Shown here piece after piece: positions 12,196 to 23,433 of a stretch of DNA of 64,000 nt (positions are counted from its first letter, which is position 1; each line of letters begins with the position of its first letter). The notes beneath the pieces were generated by a model. That model saw nothing but the letters and a program-made list of their open reading frames with translations, was not told the origin of the DNA and ran no database searches. The DNA comes from Pinus tabuliformis (Eukaryota; Streptophyta; Pinopsida; Pinales; Pinaceae). The stretch is from positions 1,283,016,277-1,283,080,276 of the forward strand of contig CM062818.1 of the NCBI GenBank assembly GCA_031772625.1, read 5' to 3'. The position numbers and the translations under genes are program-made.

Positions 12196-12406
12196 CGATG
12201 TTTTGCAAATGTTTTTTTTTAGTGTTTCAGTTTGTTAGGATTTATTTCTGTTTAATCTTTACTTCAAAGCCTAGAAGGCAGGAACAAGGAGGATTTTGTT
12301 ATTGTAACTCCTACTCTCCTCGCATCTCATGGCAACTCATTATGTATATTAGGGGAACAATTCTCTTCTCTTGTTTTTTTGAAATATAATATAGCAACCG
12401 ATGATG

Positions 12407-12440
<34 letters not shown>

Positions 12441-12443
12441 ATA

Positions 12444-12523
<80 letters not shown>
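12407..12523. repeat. (AT)n microsatellite, about 115 bp
   Basis: A near-perfect AT dinucleotide run with a short 'CTATATCTATAT' interruption. It separates the LINE/coiled-coil segment from the truncated 5' LTR of element A, and may be an expanded retroposon tail. Confidence 0.95.
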
Positions 12524-12524
<1 letters not shown>

Positions 12525-12565
12525 AATTAATTTAATTAAGATAATAGTTAGTTATAAAAGGTACT

Positions 12566-13953
12566 AATAGAATTTCTTTCTTTCTTGGTTAAGAATTGGT
12601 TGCTTTTAGTGATTTAGAAGGTTGTTCCATTTGTGTTTTCTATAGCAGGTTAGACAGTGATAGAAAGAAGATACAAAAGGCCAACAATAGTGCCTTGGCC
12701 TCCTTTCCTCCCTTTGGGACCATGAATTGAGGCCAAGACCCTCTTGCTGCCACAAAAACACAGATTTTTCTTCTCCATAGGTTTTAGAGTGTTGCAGTTT
12801 GTTAGAAGGTTAATGATCTGCTTTAGATCTCTTTCACCATGCTCATTTCTGTCTTTGCAATAAGTCTTCTTCCATGCTTTCTCTCATTATAACATTTTCA
12901 TCATTTCTTTCCATAGCTCATAATGTAGATTAGCTTGATGCAAAATTCTATTTTTTTGATGTACTTAATTTCCTTGCTTGCTTGATTCCATTGTTTGATT
13001 GTCAATTCTTTTGTAATAGATTTCTTCTCACAGCAGGTCAGCCTATCAGCCATCACATTCTCTCCCTGATCTATGCCCTACAGGTCGCCCAAAGTTCACC
13101 TCAAATCTGCCTTAGTTTTCTGCGTTTTTCCATAGGATTTCTTCCTCTCTCCCGACCATCTTTCCCTCTCCTAGTGATCATTAATGAACTCTCGACACCC
13201 TAACACATCATCCCAGCCTTCATCTACCCTTTCCACCCACTCTCACACCTTTAAAACCTTCAAAACTGCTCTCGGCATCCTCCTGTAGACCTCCTGTAGA
13301 TCCCCTGTGTCCTCCTGTAGATTTTCCTGTAGGCTTCCTTTTGAAGGCCGATTGCGGGAAAAGCCTCCAGAAGGCCACCTGAGACCTCCTAGGACCCATC
13401 CACACCATCCTACATCCTCTCAAGTCCCAAAACCACCCTCCATCGCCACCTATTCACTGCCACATTCACAAACAAATAAATTACATGCATGACAAATTCA
13501 CATAAAAATACATAAAAATCCAAAAAGATGTTTTTTCCTCATTTTATTCTAGAAATAGCTTGAGTAGATGTTGTTTACTTCCTTGAGTAGGTAATGGCAT
13601 TCATTTCATGGTTTTCATATTTATTTTTGCAAAAGTAGGATTAGTTGGTTAAGTAGGGTTTGCTAGGTTTACTTTACATTTCAGTCTTTTTCCTTTCTGC
13701 AGGTAGAGTAGCCTCTGTAGAGTAAGCTTTCCTTTCTTTCATCACATACAGTGTTTCTTCTAGAATCCATAGAAGTTGGCTTGAGCTCCTAGTGATCTTG
13801 CGCCAGCTGACCAAGTGACAGCCTGTAGTAAGAACTAGTACTTGTGCATACAACACTGTCGCTTCCAAGTTTGTTATGAACTACCGGGTTGATAAGAGTA
13901 AAGTAGGCAGCCCAGGAGTTGCAACATTATTGCTGTAATACTGGTGTTCACCA
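12566..13953 (+). repeat. Element A 5' LTR (right portion only)
   Basis: Matches 36011-37402 along its length and ends in CACCA just before the primer site. The first ~720 bp of the 3' LTR (U3/R with TATA and poly(A) signal) have no counterpart here, so this copy is truncated on its left. It carries a cluster of CTCCTGTAGA motifs at about 13280-13340. Confidence 0.88.
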
Positions 13954-13959
13954 TATTTT

Positions 13960-13977
13960 TGGCACCGTTGCCAGGGA
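13960..13977 (+). other. Primer-binding site, tRNA-Asp type
   Basis: TGGCACCGTTGCCAGGGA matches the plant gypsy primer site TGGCGCCGTTGCCGGGGA (complement of the tRNA-Asp 3' end) at 16 of 18 positions. It lies 6 bp after the LTR end and fixes the LTR boundary. Confidence 0.85.
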
Positions 13978-14299
13978 AGTGTCAGAGTATTCTGTGATTA
14001 CTGCTTTCTTCTATTTCTTCTTGCAAAATTCTACTAAGTAGTTTATTTCAACAAAAGTAGAATAGTTGTTTCTTTCAGTTTCTGCATTTCCTTGCTTTCC
14101 TTTTCAATTCTGCAAATTTCATTTCAACAAAAGTAGAATAGTTGTTTCTTTCAGTTTCTGCATTTCCTTTCTTTCCTTTTCAATTCTGCAAATTTCATTT
14201 CAGCAAAGTTCATTTCAGTTAGTTGCAATTTGTATTGTTCAATCCATTTCAGTTTTGCAGGTACAATCAGTGAAAAAAATAAAAACCCACCAAAACGAT

Positions 14300-15660
14300 T
14301 TCATTTCATGCCTCGTAGGAATAGAGATAATTCAGGAAAATTCTTGCCCAACACCCCCACTACATCACACAGCCAACCTTCTCTCTTCTTCGGTGGCAGT
14401 GATCAAGAAGAACCTTTAGGTGAACAACCAGAGATATTTGAAGAACCTATAGGGGAAGAAGAAGAAGAAAACATCCATCCTGATCCAATGGCTAAAAACA
14501 AAAATGCTAGGGGAATGGAGAAAGAATAGAGGGTACATTTCCCATTCGGGAGACCAATGGGGACACCAAAATGAAGAATATAAGTCCTTTAGCCCTAACT
14601 CACTTCCATGGTTTGACTACAGAAGATCCTGAAACCTTCTTGTTTGAGTTTGCTGTCATTTGTCGAACCTATGACTATGCAGAAGATGAGCAAAAGTTGA
14701 AACTATTACCTTCTACTCTCAAGGGTGCAGCATTGCGCTGGTTCATGGGGTTACTTGGCAGTAGCATCACAACTTGGGCTCAGATGCAATAGGCCTTTAA
14801 TAACAAATATCGAGACTACTGTAGGTCAAAAGATACCGAGGAAGACCATGGGAAGTGATGAATCCTTAGAATATTATGAAGATAGGTTCTAGCTTAGTTA
14901 CAAAAGGTCCAAGTGCACACTTGACCCTGAGTCTCTGAAGTTGGTTCTGCTCAGGGGAATCCCGGAAGACCTTCTAGACACCCTCCATCTACTGGCCGGG
15001 GGAGACATCTACCAACTATCTTATGAGGACATAAAGACTGTCTTTAGAAACCATTCTAGAGCATCCAGAAAGAGAGGTAGGGGGAGTCAACCCATAGCCA
15101 ATACCTCCTCTTCCAATTCATCCATCAAAGGTGAACTCGGAAACATGCTGGAAGACTTCAAAAGTGAGATGTTGCAGACTCTTGCCATGCAAATGGATAC
15201 CTTGCATATCAAAAGGAAACAAGAGGAAGCAGAGAGGGCTTTGGCCATCTTTTGTCCTAGATGCACCAGGAGGCATCCTAGGAACGAATGTCCATTGAAC
15301 TCTATAGAGGTTTGTTCAATTTGTGAAGAAGATCATTCTACATATAAGTGCCTTTCCTTTCCCGAACTTAAAGCTATATACCAGGGGGCTGAAGGAGCCA
15401 CTGAACCACTCTATTTCATGAACCAAAGGAGACCGCATGGACCTAGACCATACCAACAGGGGATGCAAGGGACATCTCAGGCATACTACAACCCCAACCA
15501 AGTCACTTCCATACCTTCTTGGGGACCCCCTGCTCATCCTTCCTGGTCCACGCCTCCTCCTTGGTCCTTTCCATCTCAATATCATGCCCAACTAGCTGCT
15601 CATTCATTTCAATCCTATGCTCAGCCGCAACCTCAGTGGAATGCATCTCATTAGGGGTGG
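14300..15660 (+). pseudogene. Element A gag region
   Basis: Capsid-type gag of the gypsy element. Seen are an acidic N-terminal leader, the retrotransposon-gag core ('LTHFHGLTTEDPETFLFEF', 'LLPSTLKGAALRWF'), and a C-terminal Cys-rich segment ('CPRCTRRHPRNECP' and 'CSICEEDHSTYKC') that is a double zinc knuckle. A Pro/Gln-rich tail follows. Gag packages the element RNA into particles. The region is broken, with a few interruptions, and leads into the protease region. Confidence 0.85.
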
Positions 15661-16029
15661 AGGCTCCAATACAACTCTTCTCCCACTATTTTTCCTCCAC
15701 CACCTGCTCAACCACAACCATTGTCTCCTGCTCCACCAAGGCAACCCCAAATTCCTGCCTAGCCGAACCCGAACTCGAACAACAGACAAGCTCAACAAGT
15801 ATATAGTGGGGAACCATCATGCCCAACTTATGCTGTGGAGATTCAGGAGATTAACCTGTGATCTGGGAAGGTTCTCCTAGATATCCAGCCTCCACCCAGG
15901 GAGGTTGAGGAAGATAAAGAGGAAAGTGAACCTAAAGCAATTCCACCCTTTCCTGAGAGACTATCTGGGACAACACAGCCTACCCCAGAAGAAACTGAAC
16001 TTCTGGGAGAATTGAAATAGTTATGTGTG

Positions 16030-16500
16030 AAGATACCACTTCTCCAAGCCATAAAAGATGTGCCTATATACAATAGGTTGATCAAAGAGAAGTGCTTTAG
16101 GCATCCAGGAAGGCGCAATAGAGATGCCCCAACCATTAATGTTGTAGGACAACTATCCGACCTGATGTTGGGACAGGTAATCTGTCTGAAATATTTGGAC
16201 CCTGGAAGCCCAGTAGTTGATGTCCATATCAATGGAACCATGATCCCACATACCTTGATTGATCTGGGAGCTACCATTAATGTGATGACAAAGGAAACAA
16301 TGCTCAAACTTAACCTCCAGGGCTCCTTGAGGAAGACCACGACAGTACTGCAGCTAGCAGACCGCTCCACCGTGACCCCTGAAGGGATTGTGGAAGATGT
16401 GATGGTCTCCATTGATTCTTGGGAGTACCTTGCTGATTTCTTAGTTCTCCAGCTGAAGGCAAAGCTCACTGGGTATCCTCTCATCCTAGGAAGACCCTAG
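16030..16500 (+). pseudogene. Element A aspartic protease region
   Basis: A retropepsin-like domain. The sequence around 16250-16300 reads 'HTLIDLGATINVMT', the plant Athila/Tat form of the active-site region, followed by 'VLQLADRSTVTPEGIVEDV' and a terminal 'LILGRP', which are standard in plant gypsy proteases. The domain would cleave the gag-pol polyprotein. It belongs to a broken copy. Confidence 0.85.
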
Positions 16501-16602
16501 TTGGCTACTGCCGATGCCTACATCAGTTGTCGAGCTGGGAACATGACCATCAAGAACGGGCATATGTCCAAATAGTTAATCCTATACCCTCCTGCCCAAC
16601 CC

Positions 16603-17900
16603 TTGTTAGAACATGATCTACCTCTCTGGTTGGAGGAGGAGGATGAGGATGAAGTCTATTCTGCACCACTTTGTGCATTAGAAATCACCATGGGGTGGAA
16701 ACCGCAAGATGAGGATGATATCATTGAAAATGTAATTCAGAATCCACCCCCCAGTATCTTACCATTAGAGGACATAGTGAGAGAAACCCAAAACAACCCC
16801 TTAACTGATCTCTGTGTGGCCAAACTGACCTCTCTCCACGTTAAGAATATAGAGTTCGGCCCAGAAAGAACCTTGAAAATCAATCCATCCCTATCCACTT
16901 CCCAGGAGAAGGAGTTGTGCATTTTATTGAGAAAACATTTAGATTCCTTCACCTGGAGTTATAAGGAGATGAAGGGAGTGCACCCTTCAGTGTGTACTCA
17001 TCATATATACATTAAGGAAGATTGCAAACCAGTCAGGCAGCCTCAAAGGAGGATGAATCCAACACTTAAAGACATTGTTAAGGAAGAGTTGCAAAAATTA
17101 CTTGATGCAATATTCATCTACCCCATCTTTGACAGTGAATGGGTCTCTCCTTTGGTGTTAGTGCCAAAGAAAAATGGTAAGTGGAGAATCCGTGTCGACT
17201 ATCGGGAATTGAACAAAGCCACTAAAAAGGACCATTTTCCTTTGCCTTTCATAGATCAAGTGTTAGATGGTCTGGCGGGGAAAATTTTTTTCTCCTTCCT
17301 AGATGGGTTTAGCGGGTACAATCAGATTCAAATCAGCCCGGAAGACCAAGATAAGACCACTTTCGCTTGTCCTTGGGGTACCTTTGCATATCGAGTCCTT
17401 CCTTTTGGTTTGTGCAACGCTCCAACCACTTTCCAGAGAGCGGTATTGAGTATATTTTCTGAACTGGTTCATGATGCAGTGGAAATATATATGGATGATT
17501 TTACTCCATATGGTTCTAACTTTCAGGAAGCTTTATCTAACCTAGGAAAGGTTTGGACAAGTGTATTGAGATGAACCTGTCCCTCAGTCTGGAAAAATGT
17601 GAATTTTTTATGAATAAAGGGACTGTGCTAGGTCATGCAATATCTCAACAAGGATTGCAGGTGGACCCCAACAAAGTTACCATCATCCAAAGGGTCCCAC
17701 CTCCTCAAAAGGTGAGAGATGTCTGAATTTTCTTAGCTGGGTATTACCGAAGATTCATTAAAGATTTCAGCAAGCTAGCCTCTTCGTTGTTTGGTCTTCT
17801 AGGCAAAGATGTCGAATTTGTATGGTCGGAAAACTGTCAAGAAGCCTTAGATACCTTGAAGAGTAAACTTGTGACTGCCCCAATTTTGAGAGGCCCAAAC
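16603..17900 (+). pseudogene. Element A reverse transcriptase region
   Basis: Gypsy reverse transcriptase. Motifs in order: 'PLVLVPKKNGKWRIRVDYRE', 'DHFPLPFIDQVLDGLAGK', 'FLDGFSGYNQI', 'TTFACPWGTFAYRVLPFGLC', and the catalytic YMDD box at 17488-17499, then thumb motifs ('VLGHAISQQGLQVDPNK'). The 'EIYMDDFTPYG' context is typical of the Athila lineage. An acidic spacer before the domain belongs to the pol N-terminal region. Broken copy. Confidence 0.92.
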
Positions 17901-18251
17901 TAGGCCCTACCTTTCCACATTCACACAGATGCCTCGAAAAAAGAAATAGGAGTAGCCTTAGGTCAAATTGATGAAAATTTACCTTATGCCATATACTTTA
18001 TAAGCAAAAATTTGTCAAAGGCAGAGTTAAACTATACAATGACCGAGAAGGAACTCCTAGCTATTGTGCATTCTTTAAACAAATTCAGACATTATATCAC
18101 AGGCTATCAAACCTTCGTGCACACTGATCATGCTGCAATTAGATATTTAATGAACAAATTGGATGTAAATGCTCGCATTATTAGATGGTTGCTTTTACTA
18201 CAACAGTTTGATTTGACCTTTGTTGATAAGCCTAGTAAAGAAAATGTTGTT
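17900..18251 (+). pseudogene. Element A RNase H region
   Basis: Gypsy RNase H: 'FHIHTDASKKEIGVALGQ' (Asp), 'NYTMTEKELLAIVHSLNKF' (Glu), and 'VHTDHAAIRYLMNK' (Asp), then the linker 'DLTFVDKPSKENVV'. The foldback element D interrupts the sequence immediately after this linker, with an 11-bp duplication of the target. Confidence 0.9.
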
Positions 18252-19340
18252 CTTTAGAAATCGGAGAACCCACAGTGAAAACCATTATTTCTGTCAACGT
18301 TTCAAATCCCAACATGGATCCATCATCAGGACAACTATTGAGTGTTGATAGAAGAAGAGCTTGATAGAGAGATATAAATAACTTTTAAGAAATTGAAGGT
18401 CTGCAGCTCTTCTTGCTATCTTCACCCTAAATTTTTCGAGTAAAATGATTTCACTCCATGTATCCCCTTTGCATAGGGAAATGATTCTGGATTTAAGACT
18501 TCTGTGGTTAATATCTTCTTTAGAAACTGGAGAACCCACAGTGAAAACCATTATTTCTGTCAACATTTCAAATCCCAACAGGGATCCATCATCGGGACAA
18601 CTATTGAGTGTTGATAGAAGAAGAGCTTGATAGCGAGATATAAATAACTTTTAAGAAATTGAAGGTCTTCGAGTAAAATGATTTCACTCCATGTATCCCC
18701 TCCACATAGGGAAATGATTTTGGATTTAATACTTCTGTGGTTAATATCTTCTTTAGAAACCAGAGAACCCACAATGAAAACCATTATTTCTGTCAACGTT
18801 TCAAATCCCAATAGGGATCCATCATCGGGACAACTATTGAGTGTTGATAGAAGTAGATCTTGATAGCGAGATATAAATAACTTTTAAGAAATTGAAGGTA
18901 TGCAGACCTTCAATTTCTTAAAAGTTATTTATATCTTGCTATCAAGTTCTTCTTCTATCAACACTGAATAGTTGTCCCGATGATGGATCCTGTTGGGATT
19001 TGAAACGTTGACAGAAATAATGGTTTTCACTGTGGGTTCTCTGGTTTCTAAAGAAGATATTAACAATAGAAGTCTTAAATCCAGAATCATTTCCCTATGC
19101 GGAGGGGATACATGGAGTGAAATCATTTTACTCGAAAAATTTAGGGTGAAGATAGCAAGAAGAGCTGCAGACCTTCAATTTCTTAATTTCTCACTATCAA
19201 GCTCTTCTTCTATCAACACTCAATAGTAGTCCTAATGATGGATCCCTGTTGGGATTTGAAACGTTGACAGAAATAATGGTTTTTACTGTGGGTTCTCCGG
19301 TTTCTAAAGAAGATATTAACCACAGAAGTCTTAAATCCAA
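18252..19340. mobile_element. Element D: foldback-type DNA element with tandem-repeat arms (MULE-like target duplication)
   Basis: A 1089-bp insertion in element A. The 11-mer AAAATGTTGTT occurs directly on both sides (18241-18251 and 19341-19351), a length typical of Mutator-like elements (usually 8-11 bp). The left arm has three direct copies of a ~230-266 bp unit, beginning CTTTAGAAA at 18252, 18518 and 18751 (the third shortened). The right arm (about 18906-19340) has the same unit twice in reverse orientation. The arms meet in a short palindrome near 18900-18905. The outer ends are offset by about 31 bp, so terminal inverted repeats are not flush. No transposase is present; it is non-autonomous. 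Open frames inside it are by-products of the repeat. Confidence 0.8.
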
Positions 19341-19351
19341 AAAATGTTGTT

Positions 19352-20054
19352 GCTGACTTTTTGTCTAGAGTAAATTTGCCTGCAGGTGAAGAAGGAATGG
19401 TGGATGATCAAATGCCAAATGAACACCTGTTTGCTATCTCAGTACTCTCTCCATGGTTTGCTGATATAGCAAACTACTTGGTTTCAGCACAGTTCCCACC
19501 ACACCTGTCCTCGAAGGAGAAGAGCAAGATAGTGAGGAAAAGCGCCCCTTTCACCTGGATTGGGGGCAATATTTTTAAACTTGGCCCAGATAAGATCTTG
19601 AGAAGATGTGTCAGGGAGGAGGAAGTTTTTGACATCCTCCTGACCTGTCATGATGGGCCTTGTGGAGGTCATTTTGCAGCAAAGAGAACTGCCTTCAAGA
19701 TCTTGCAAGCAGGCTACTATTGGCCCACTCTTCATCAAGATGTGAGGAGATACACCAGCCAATGCGATCGGTGTCAAAGGATGGGAAAACCTACTCCAAA
19801 GGATGAGATGCCCATGCAACCTCAAGTGACCTTTGAGCCATTTGAGAAGTGGGGCATGGACTTTGTGGGTCCTATCAACCCTCCTTCAAAACAGAAGCAA
19901 TACATTATTGTGTGCACCGATTACCTAACAAAGTGGGAAGAAACAAAAGAAATCAAAGCAGCAACAGAGGAAAAAGTAGTTGAGTTTTTGAGAGAAAATA
20001 TATTTTACAAGTTCGGGTATCCAAGAGAATTGGTCATAGATCAAGGCAATCAGT
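19352..20054 (+). pseudogene. Element A integrase, portion left of insertion C
   Basis: Starts with the RNase H-integrase linker ('VADFLSRVNLP'), then the HHCC zinc finger ('CHDGPCGGHFAAKRTA' to 'QCDRCQRMGK', about 19645-19790) and the start of the catalytic core ('EKWGMDFVGP', 'IIVCTDYLTKWEE', 'YPRELVIDQG'). The last phrase holds the second core Asp. Element C is inserted at this point with a 5-bp target duplication. Confidence 0.9.
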
Positions 20055-20706
20055 TGATCCGGATTTAAACAGGAACGCAATAGATTACAAAGATAACCAT
20101 AAATACAGAGATGCAATAACCATAAACACAGAGATGCAGCGGAAATAATGCTTCATTTCATTAATGGAAAATACTGAAATATGCTTACAATCAGAAATGG
20201 AAATAAACCAGCTAGGGCGATGGTAGCTTATCTCTGAGAAGAGATGTGATGGCTACATGCCTCTGAACTGTTCCGAACTGTATTACAATGAGGCTCGAAG
20301 GCCTATTTATTGTTGAGAAACAATGGAAAACCCTTCACATCCCGAAACCTAACCCTAGAAGATGAAACGCCAAATTGTGGGCCCCGTTTGGGTAAATTGG
20401 TACATCAATTTCCCGGGGTCGTAACTTTGGCATACGATCTCCGTTGGACGCGTACGATAGCTCGTTAGAAAGATCTATCCGAGTACTACCACTTTGGGAG
20501 GCAACATCGGTCCATGGACCCATGTTGCCCCAGAATCCCAAAAAAACGTCGTTTAGGGCCTCAAAACGGCTCCGGAAGTTCAGGACCCGAAAAAACTGCT
20601 AAAAATAGTAAACTGTGCTGCAATTTAGGAAACTGAAAAGACTGAAAGAGACAGTTGTGGGGGTCCAAATGGGTTGGTGGGTGGCCGCCAACATCCACCT
20701 GGATCA
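20055..20706 (-). repeat. Element C left LTR (3' LTR in element orientation)
   Basis: 652 bp, TGATCC to GGATCA, nearly identical to 22781-23433. It is bordered on the right by the polypurine tract of C. Confidence 0.95.
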
Positions 20707-20720
20707 TTCCTCCCCCCTTA
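20707..20720 (-). other. Element C polypurine tract
   Basis: Read on the minus strand this is TAAGGGGGGAGGAA, directly abutting the LTR. It primes plus-strand DNA synthesis in such elements. The ORF stop codon (20718-20720) lies inside it. Confidence 0.85.
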
Positions 20721-22739
20721 GGAAGCAAAGGTCCCCATTGCGTTGAGTTCCTCCATCTGCTGAACTTGTCCTGCAATCTCTGATGTGTCCAGTGATGGCG
20801 GGAAGCATGGTCGACGATGGTCCACATTGAACAGTTGGTGCAGGCGAAGGAATGGAGGAATGATGTGCTCCCAAGCATTGTTCTCCATAGCCTTGGTACT
20901 ACTATAAGGACCATGTCGGAGTGATCTGAGCTTCTGATGGGTTATAGTAAGGCGTTCTTTCTGTCGATGCAACCAGACTTTGTTGCCCACCTGAAACTTG
21001 TGTGGTACCCATGTGGGTGAGGAGAAGTTGTTCCTGTGTTTTGTCATGACCGTATCCCTTTGCTGCTGCTGCTGCATGGAGGAACCCTTTGCAGGGGTCA
21101 TGGATGTAGCAACGATCTTCCCCTTATTTTGGGATTGAACCAGACAGATGAATTTCCTGGTCTGTGATATGAGCTTGCTGCCTTTCTTGGTAGTAATCAA
21201 AGATGTGGCGGTAGGTGGGGCTACCTCCGGTATCCTGTATAATGAATTATTCAAAGAAATAATGACAGCACGAGGCCTGGACTCATACACAGCATGTCGC
21301 CTCCACAAGTATGGCTGGCCTAATAATACATCACAAACATCCAGAGGTGTAACATCACACAATACCTTGTCTGTGAAGGGCTTGATGCTGTAGGGAAGGC
21401 GGCACTGCTGGCGAACTTTCAGATCTCGTCCTTCATGGAGCCACCCGATACTGTACGGCTGCGGGTGCGGTGTAGTCGGTAAGCCCAACCGCTTCACGAC
21501 CTCTGCTGAAACTAGGTTCTTTTGGCTACCACTGTCGACAATGAATCGTAGCGGTGAACCCTTCACCCACATCTGTGAGTGGAAAAGACGCTCCCCCTCC
21601 TCTGGATCTTCCGGCTCATTTTTCTTGATCTTGGCAATGGCAACAGTGGCGCTGAGATCCGCATCAATGATCTGCTTCCCTTTTTCATTCCCCTTGTTGG
21701 GTTCTGGCTCAGGGTCAGAACATGCATCTGATTCGGAAGCCTTCAATTCGGCCACCAGCGACTGCTTGGTCCGACACTCACTTGTGTTATGAGTGGGACT
21801 CTTGTGGAACTCACACCACTTTCCTGTGTCCTTCTTCGGCTTCGCGGTGTTGTTCTTTTCTTGCGGCTTTGACGGGTTGTCTTGGGTCACCCCGCCTTGG
21901 CTTTGTCCTTTGGGCTTCGGATTTGCAGATCCAAAGTCTCGCTTCTTCTGTTTGAACTTTTGCTCGATTTTGACAGCGTATCGGTATGCTGTGCCGAGTG
22001 AGGAGATGTTCAAGAACCCCATCTCTTCCTGGATGTATCTGTGTAGGCAGCCACGGTATTTGAGTACCAGATGCAGCTCAGAACCTTTGATACCCAACTG
22101 TGTGCGAAGGGTATGAAAAATGTTTGTGAACTCTGGCACATCTTGGTCTCGTCCCTGCCGCAGTGTGGTCCATTTGATGTATTTGTCCTCATAGCTTCCG
22201 ACAGGGTAGTACTGTTCCTTGATGGCATCCCGGAAGTCATTCCAAGTGGGTGCGGCTGAAAATAGTGAGCCTGTACTTTCATCCTTCTGCTCGCAATAGG
22301 TTTCCCACCAGTCCTTGACGTGGGGGGCTGCTTTGAGAAGAGCGAAAACGATCTTTTCCCGACTTGAAAATTCATGAACAGAAAAATACCCATCTAGCAG
22401 ATTTAACCATTTGTCTACGGCATCCGCGTCTATTTGACCCTCGAAGATGGGGATTTCAAAATTAACTTGTACCTTAAACGGCGTGGCGTTTCCAGAGTCG
22501 CTGTTGGAAGCCGATGCGTCACCTCTGGGTAGCCGCTGAAGGATCTGCGCAAAGCTATCCATCATCGCGTTCCTTTGTCGCTCGAGCGCTTCTTCGAGCA
22601 TGATTTTGATAGGATCTCCTGCTCCCTCGTCTTTCTTCTCATCCGCCATGGGAGGCCGTCGGGATTTGCGAGGCTGGTCTTGCAAAGGTTCGACCAGTTC
22701 AAGCCCTAACTCCTTATATCCCGACCTCGTTGGGGACAT
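20718..22739 (-). CDS. Element C gag-protease-integrase-tail protein (673 aa)
   Basis: One open frame from ATG (22739) to a stop in the polypurine tract. A basic N-terminus leads to a gag capsid-like core at about residues 95-260 ('IPIFEGQIDADAVDKWLNLL', 'YYPVGSYEDKY'). A variant zinc knuckle lies at residues 309-322 (CX2HX4HX4C, 'CEFHKSPTHNTSEC'). A retropepsin-like domain has 'FIVDSGSQKNLVS' (Asp at about 402) and 'DVLLGQPYLW'. The C-terminal ~90 residues resemble the end of a gypsy integrase ('FQVGNKVWLHRQKERL', 'HGPYSS', 'FNVDHRRP'). Reverse transcriptase, RNase H and the integrase core are not seen. The frame looks whole for this reduced architecture. Confidence 0.9.
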   Translation of the reverse strand: MSPTRSGYKELGLELVEPLQDQPRKSRRPPMADEKKDEGAGDPIKIMLEEALERQRNAMMDSFAQILQRLPRGDASASNSDSGNATPFKVQVNFEIPIFEGQIDADAVDKWLNLLDGYFSVHEFSSREKIVFALLKAAPHVKDWWETYCEQKDESTGSLFSAAPTWNDFRDAIKEQYYPVGSYEDKYIKWTTLRQGRDQDVPEFTNIFHTLRTQLGIKGSELHLVLKYRGCLHRYIQEEMGFLNISSLGTAYRYAVKIEQKFKQKKRDFGSANPKPKGQSQGGVTQDNPSKPQEKNNTAKPKKDTGKWCEFHKSPTHNTSECRTKQSLVAELKASESDACSDPEPEPNKGNEKGKQIIDADLSATVAIAKIKKNEPEDPEEGERLFHSQMWVKGSPLRFIVDSGSQKNLVSAEVVKRLGLPTTPHPQPYSIGWLHEGRDLKVRQQCRLPYSIKPFTDKVLCDVTPLDVCDVLLGQPYLWRRHAVYESRPRAVIISLNNSLYRIPEVAPPTATSLITTKKGSKLISQTRKFICLVQSQNKGKIVATSMTPAKGSSMQQQQQRDTVMTKHRNNFSSPTWVPHKFQVGNKVWLHRQKERLTITHQKLRSLRHGPYSSTKAMENNAWEHIIPPFLRLHQLFNVDHRRPCFPPSLDTSEIAGQVQQMEELNAMGTFAS

Positions 22740-22767
22740 GCAAAGAAAAACAGAGAAAAAGCAGACC

Positions 22768-22779
22768 GCTCTGATACCA
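22768..22779 (-). other. Element C primer-binding site, tRNA-Met type
   Basis: The minus strand reads TGGTATCAGAGC, the standard plant initiator-Met primer site, one base inside the LTR that starts at 22781. It fixes the orientation of C as minus. Confidence 0.92.
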
Positions 22780-22780
22780 C

Positions 22781-23433
22781 TGATCCGGATTTAAACAGGA
22801 ACGCAATAGATTACAAAGATAACCATAAATACAGAGATGCAATAACCATAAACACAGAGATGCAGCGGAAATAATGCTTCATTTCATTAATGGAAAATAC
22901 TGAAATATGCTTACAATCAGAAATGGAAATAAACCAGCTAGGGCGATGGTAGCTTATCTCTGAGAAGAGATGTGATGGCTACATGCCTCTGAACTGTTCC
23001 GAACTGTATTACAATGAGGCTCGAAGGCCTATTTATTGTTGAGAAACAATGGAAAACCCTTCACATCCCGAAACCTAACCCTAGAAGATGAAACGCCAAA
23101 TTGTGGGCCCCGTTTGGGTAAATTGGTACATCAATTTCCCGGGGTCGTAACTTTGGCATACGATCTCCGTTTGACGCGTACGATAGCTCGTTAGAAAGAT
23201 CTATCCGAGTACTACCACTTTGGGAGGCAACATCAGTCCATGGACCCATGTTGCCCCAGAATCCCAAAAAAAACGTCGTTTAGGGCCTCAAAACGGCTCC
23301 GGAAGTTCAGGACCCGAAAAAACTGCTAAAAATAGTAAACTGTGCTGCAATTTAGGAAACTGAAAAGACTGAAAGAGACAGTTGTGGGGGTCCAAATGGG
23401 TTGGTGGGTGGCCGCCAACATCCACCTGGATCA
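22781..23433 (-). repeat. Element C right LTR (5' LTR in element orientation)
   Basis: 653 bp, the partner of 20055-20706; followed by the target duplication TCAGT at 23434-23438. Confidence 0.95.

Larger units (their letters stand above)
20055..23433 (-). mobile_element. Element C: young compact non-autonomous Ty3/gypsy element
   Basis: A complete-looking 3379-bp LTR element on the minus strand, inserted in the integrase of A. LTRs are 652-653 bp (20055-20706 and 22781-23433), begin TGATCC and end GGATCA. The flanking 5-bp duplication TCAGT is perfect (20050-20054 and 23434-23438). The primer site is tRNA-Met type (22768-22779) and the polypurine tract is at 20707-20720. A single uninterrupted ORF carries gag, protease and an integrase-tail-like segment; no reverse transcriptase is seen, so it would rely on another element. 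By eye the LTRs differ at only about three or four sites, which indicates recent insertion. Confidence 0.93.

Noticed and set aside
18294-19226. Several ~60-95 residue frames with near-identical protein text on both strands
   Set aside because: They are the repeated units of the foldback element D read in different copies, not genes.
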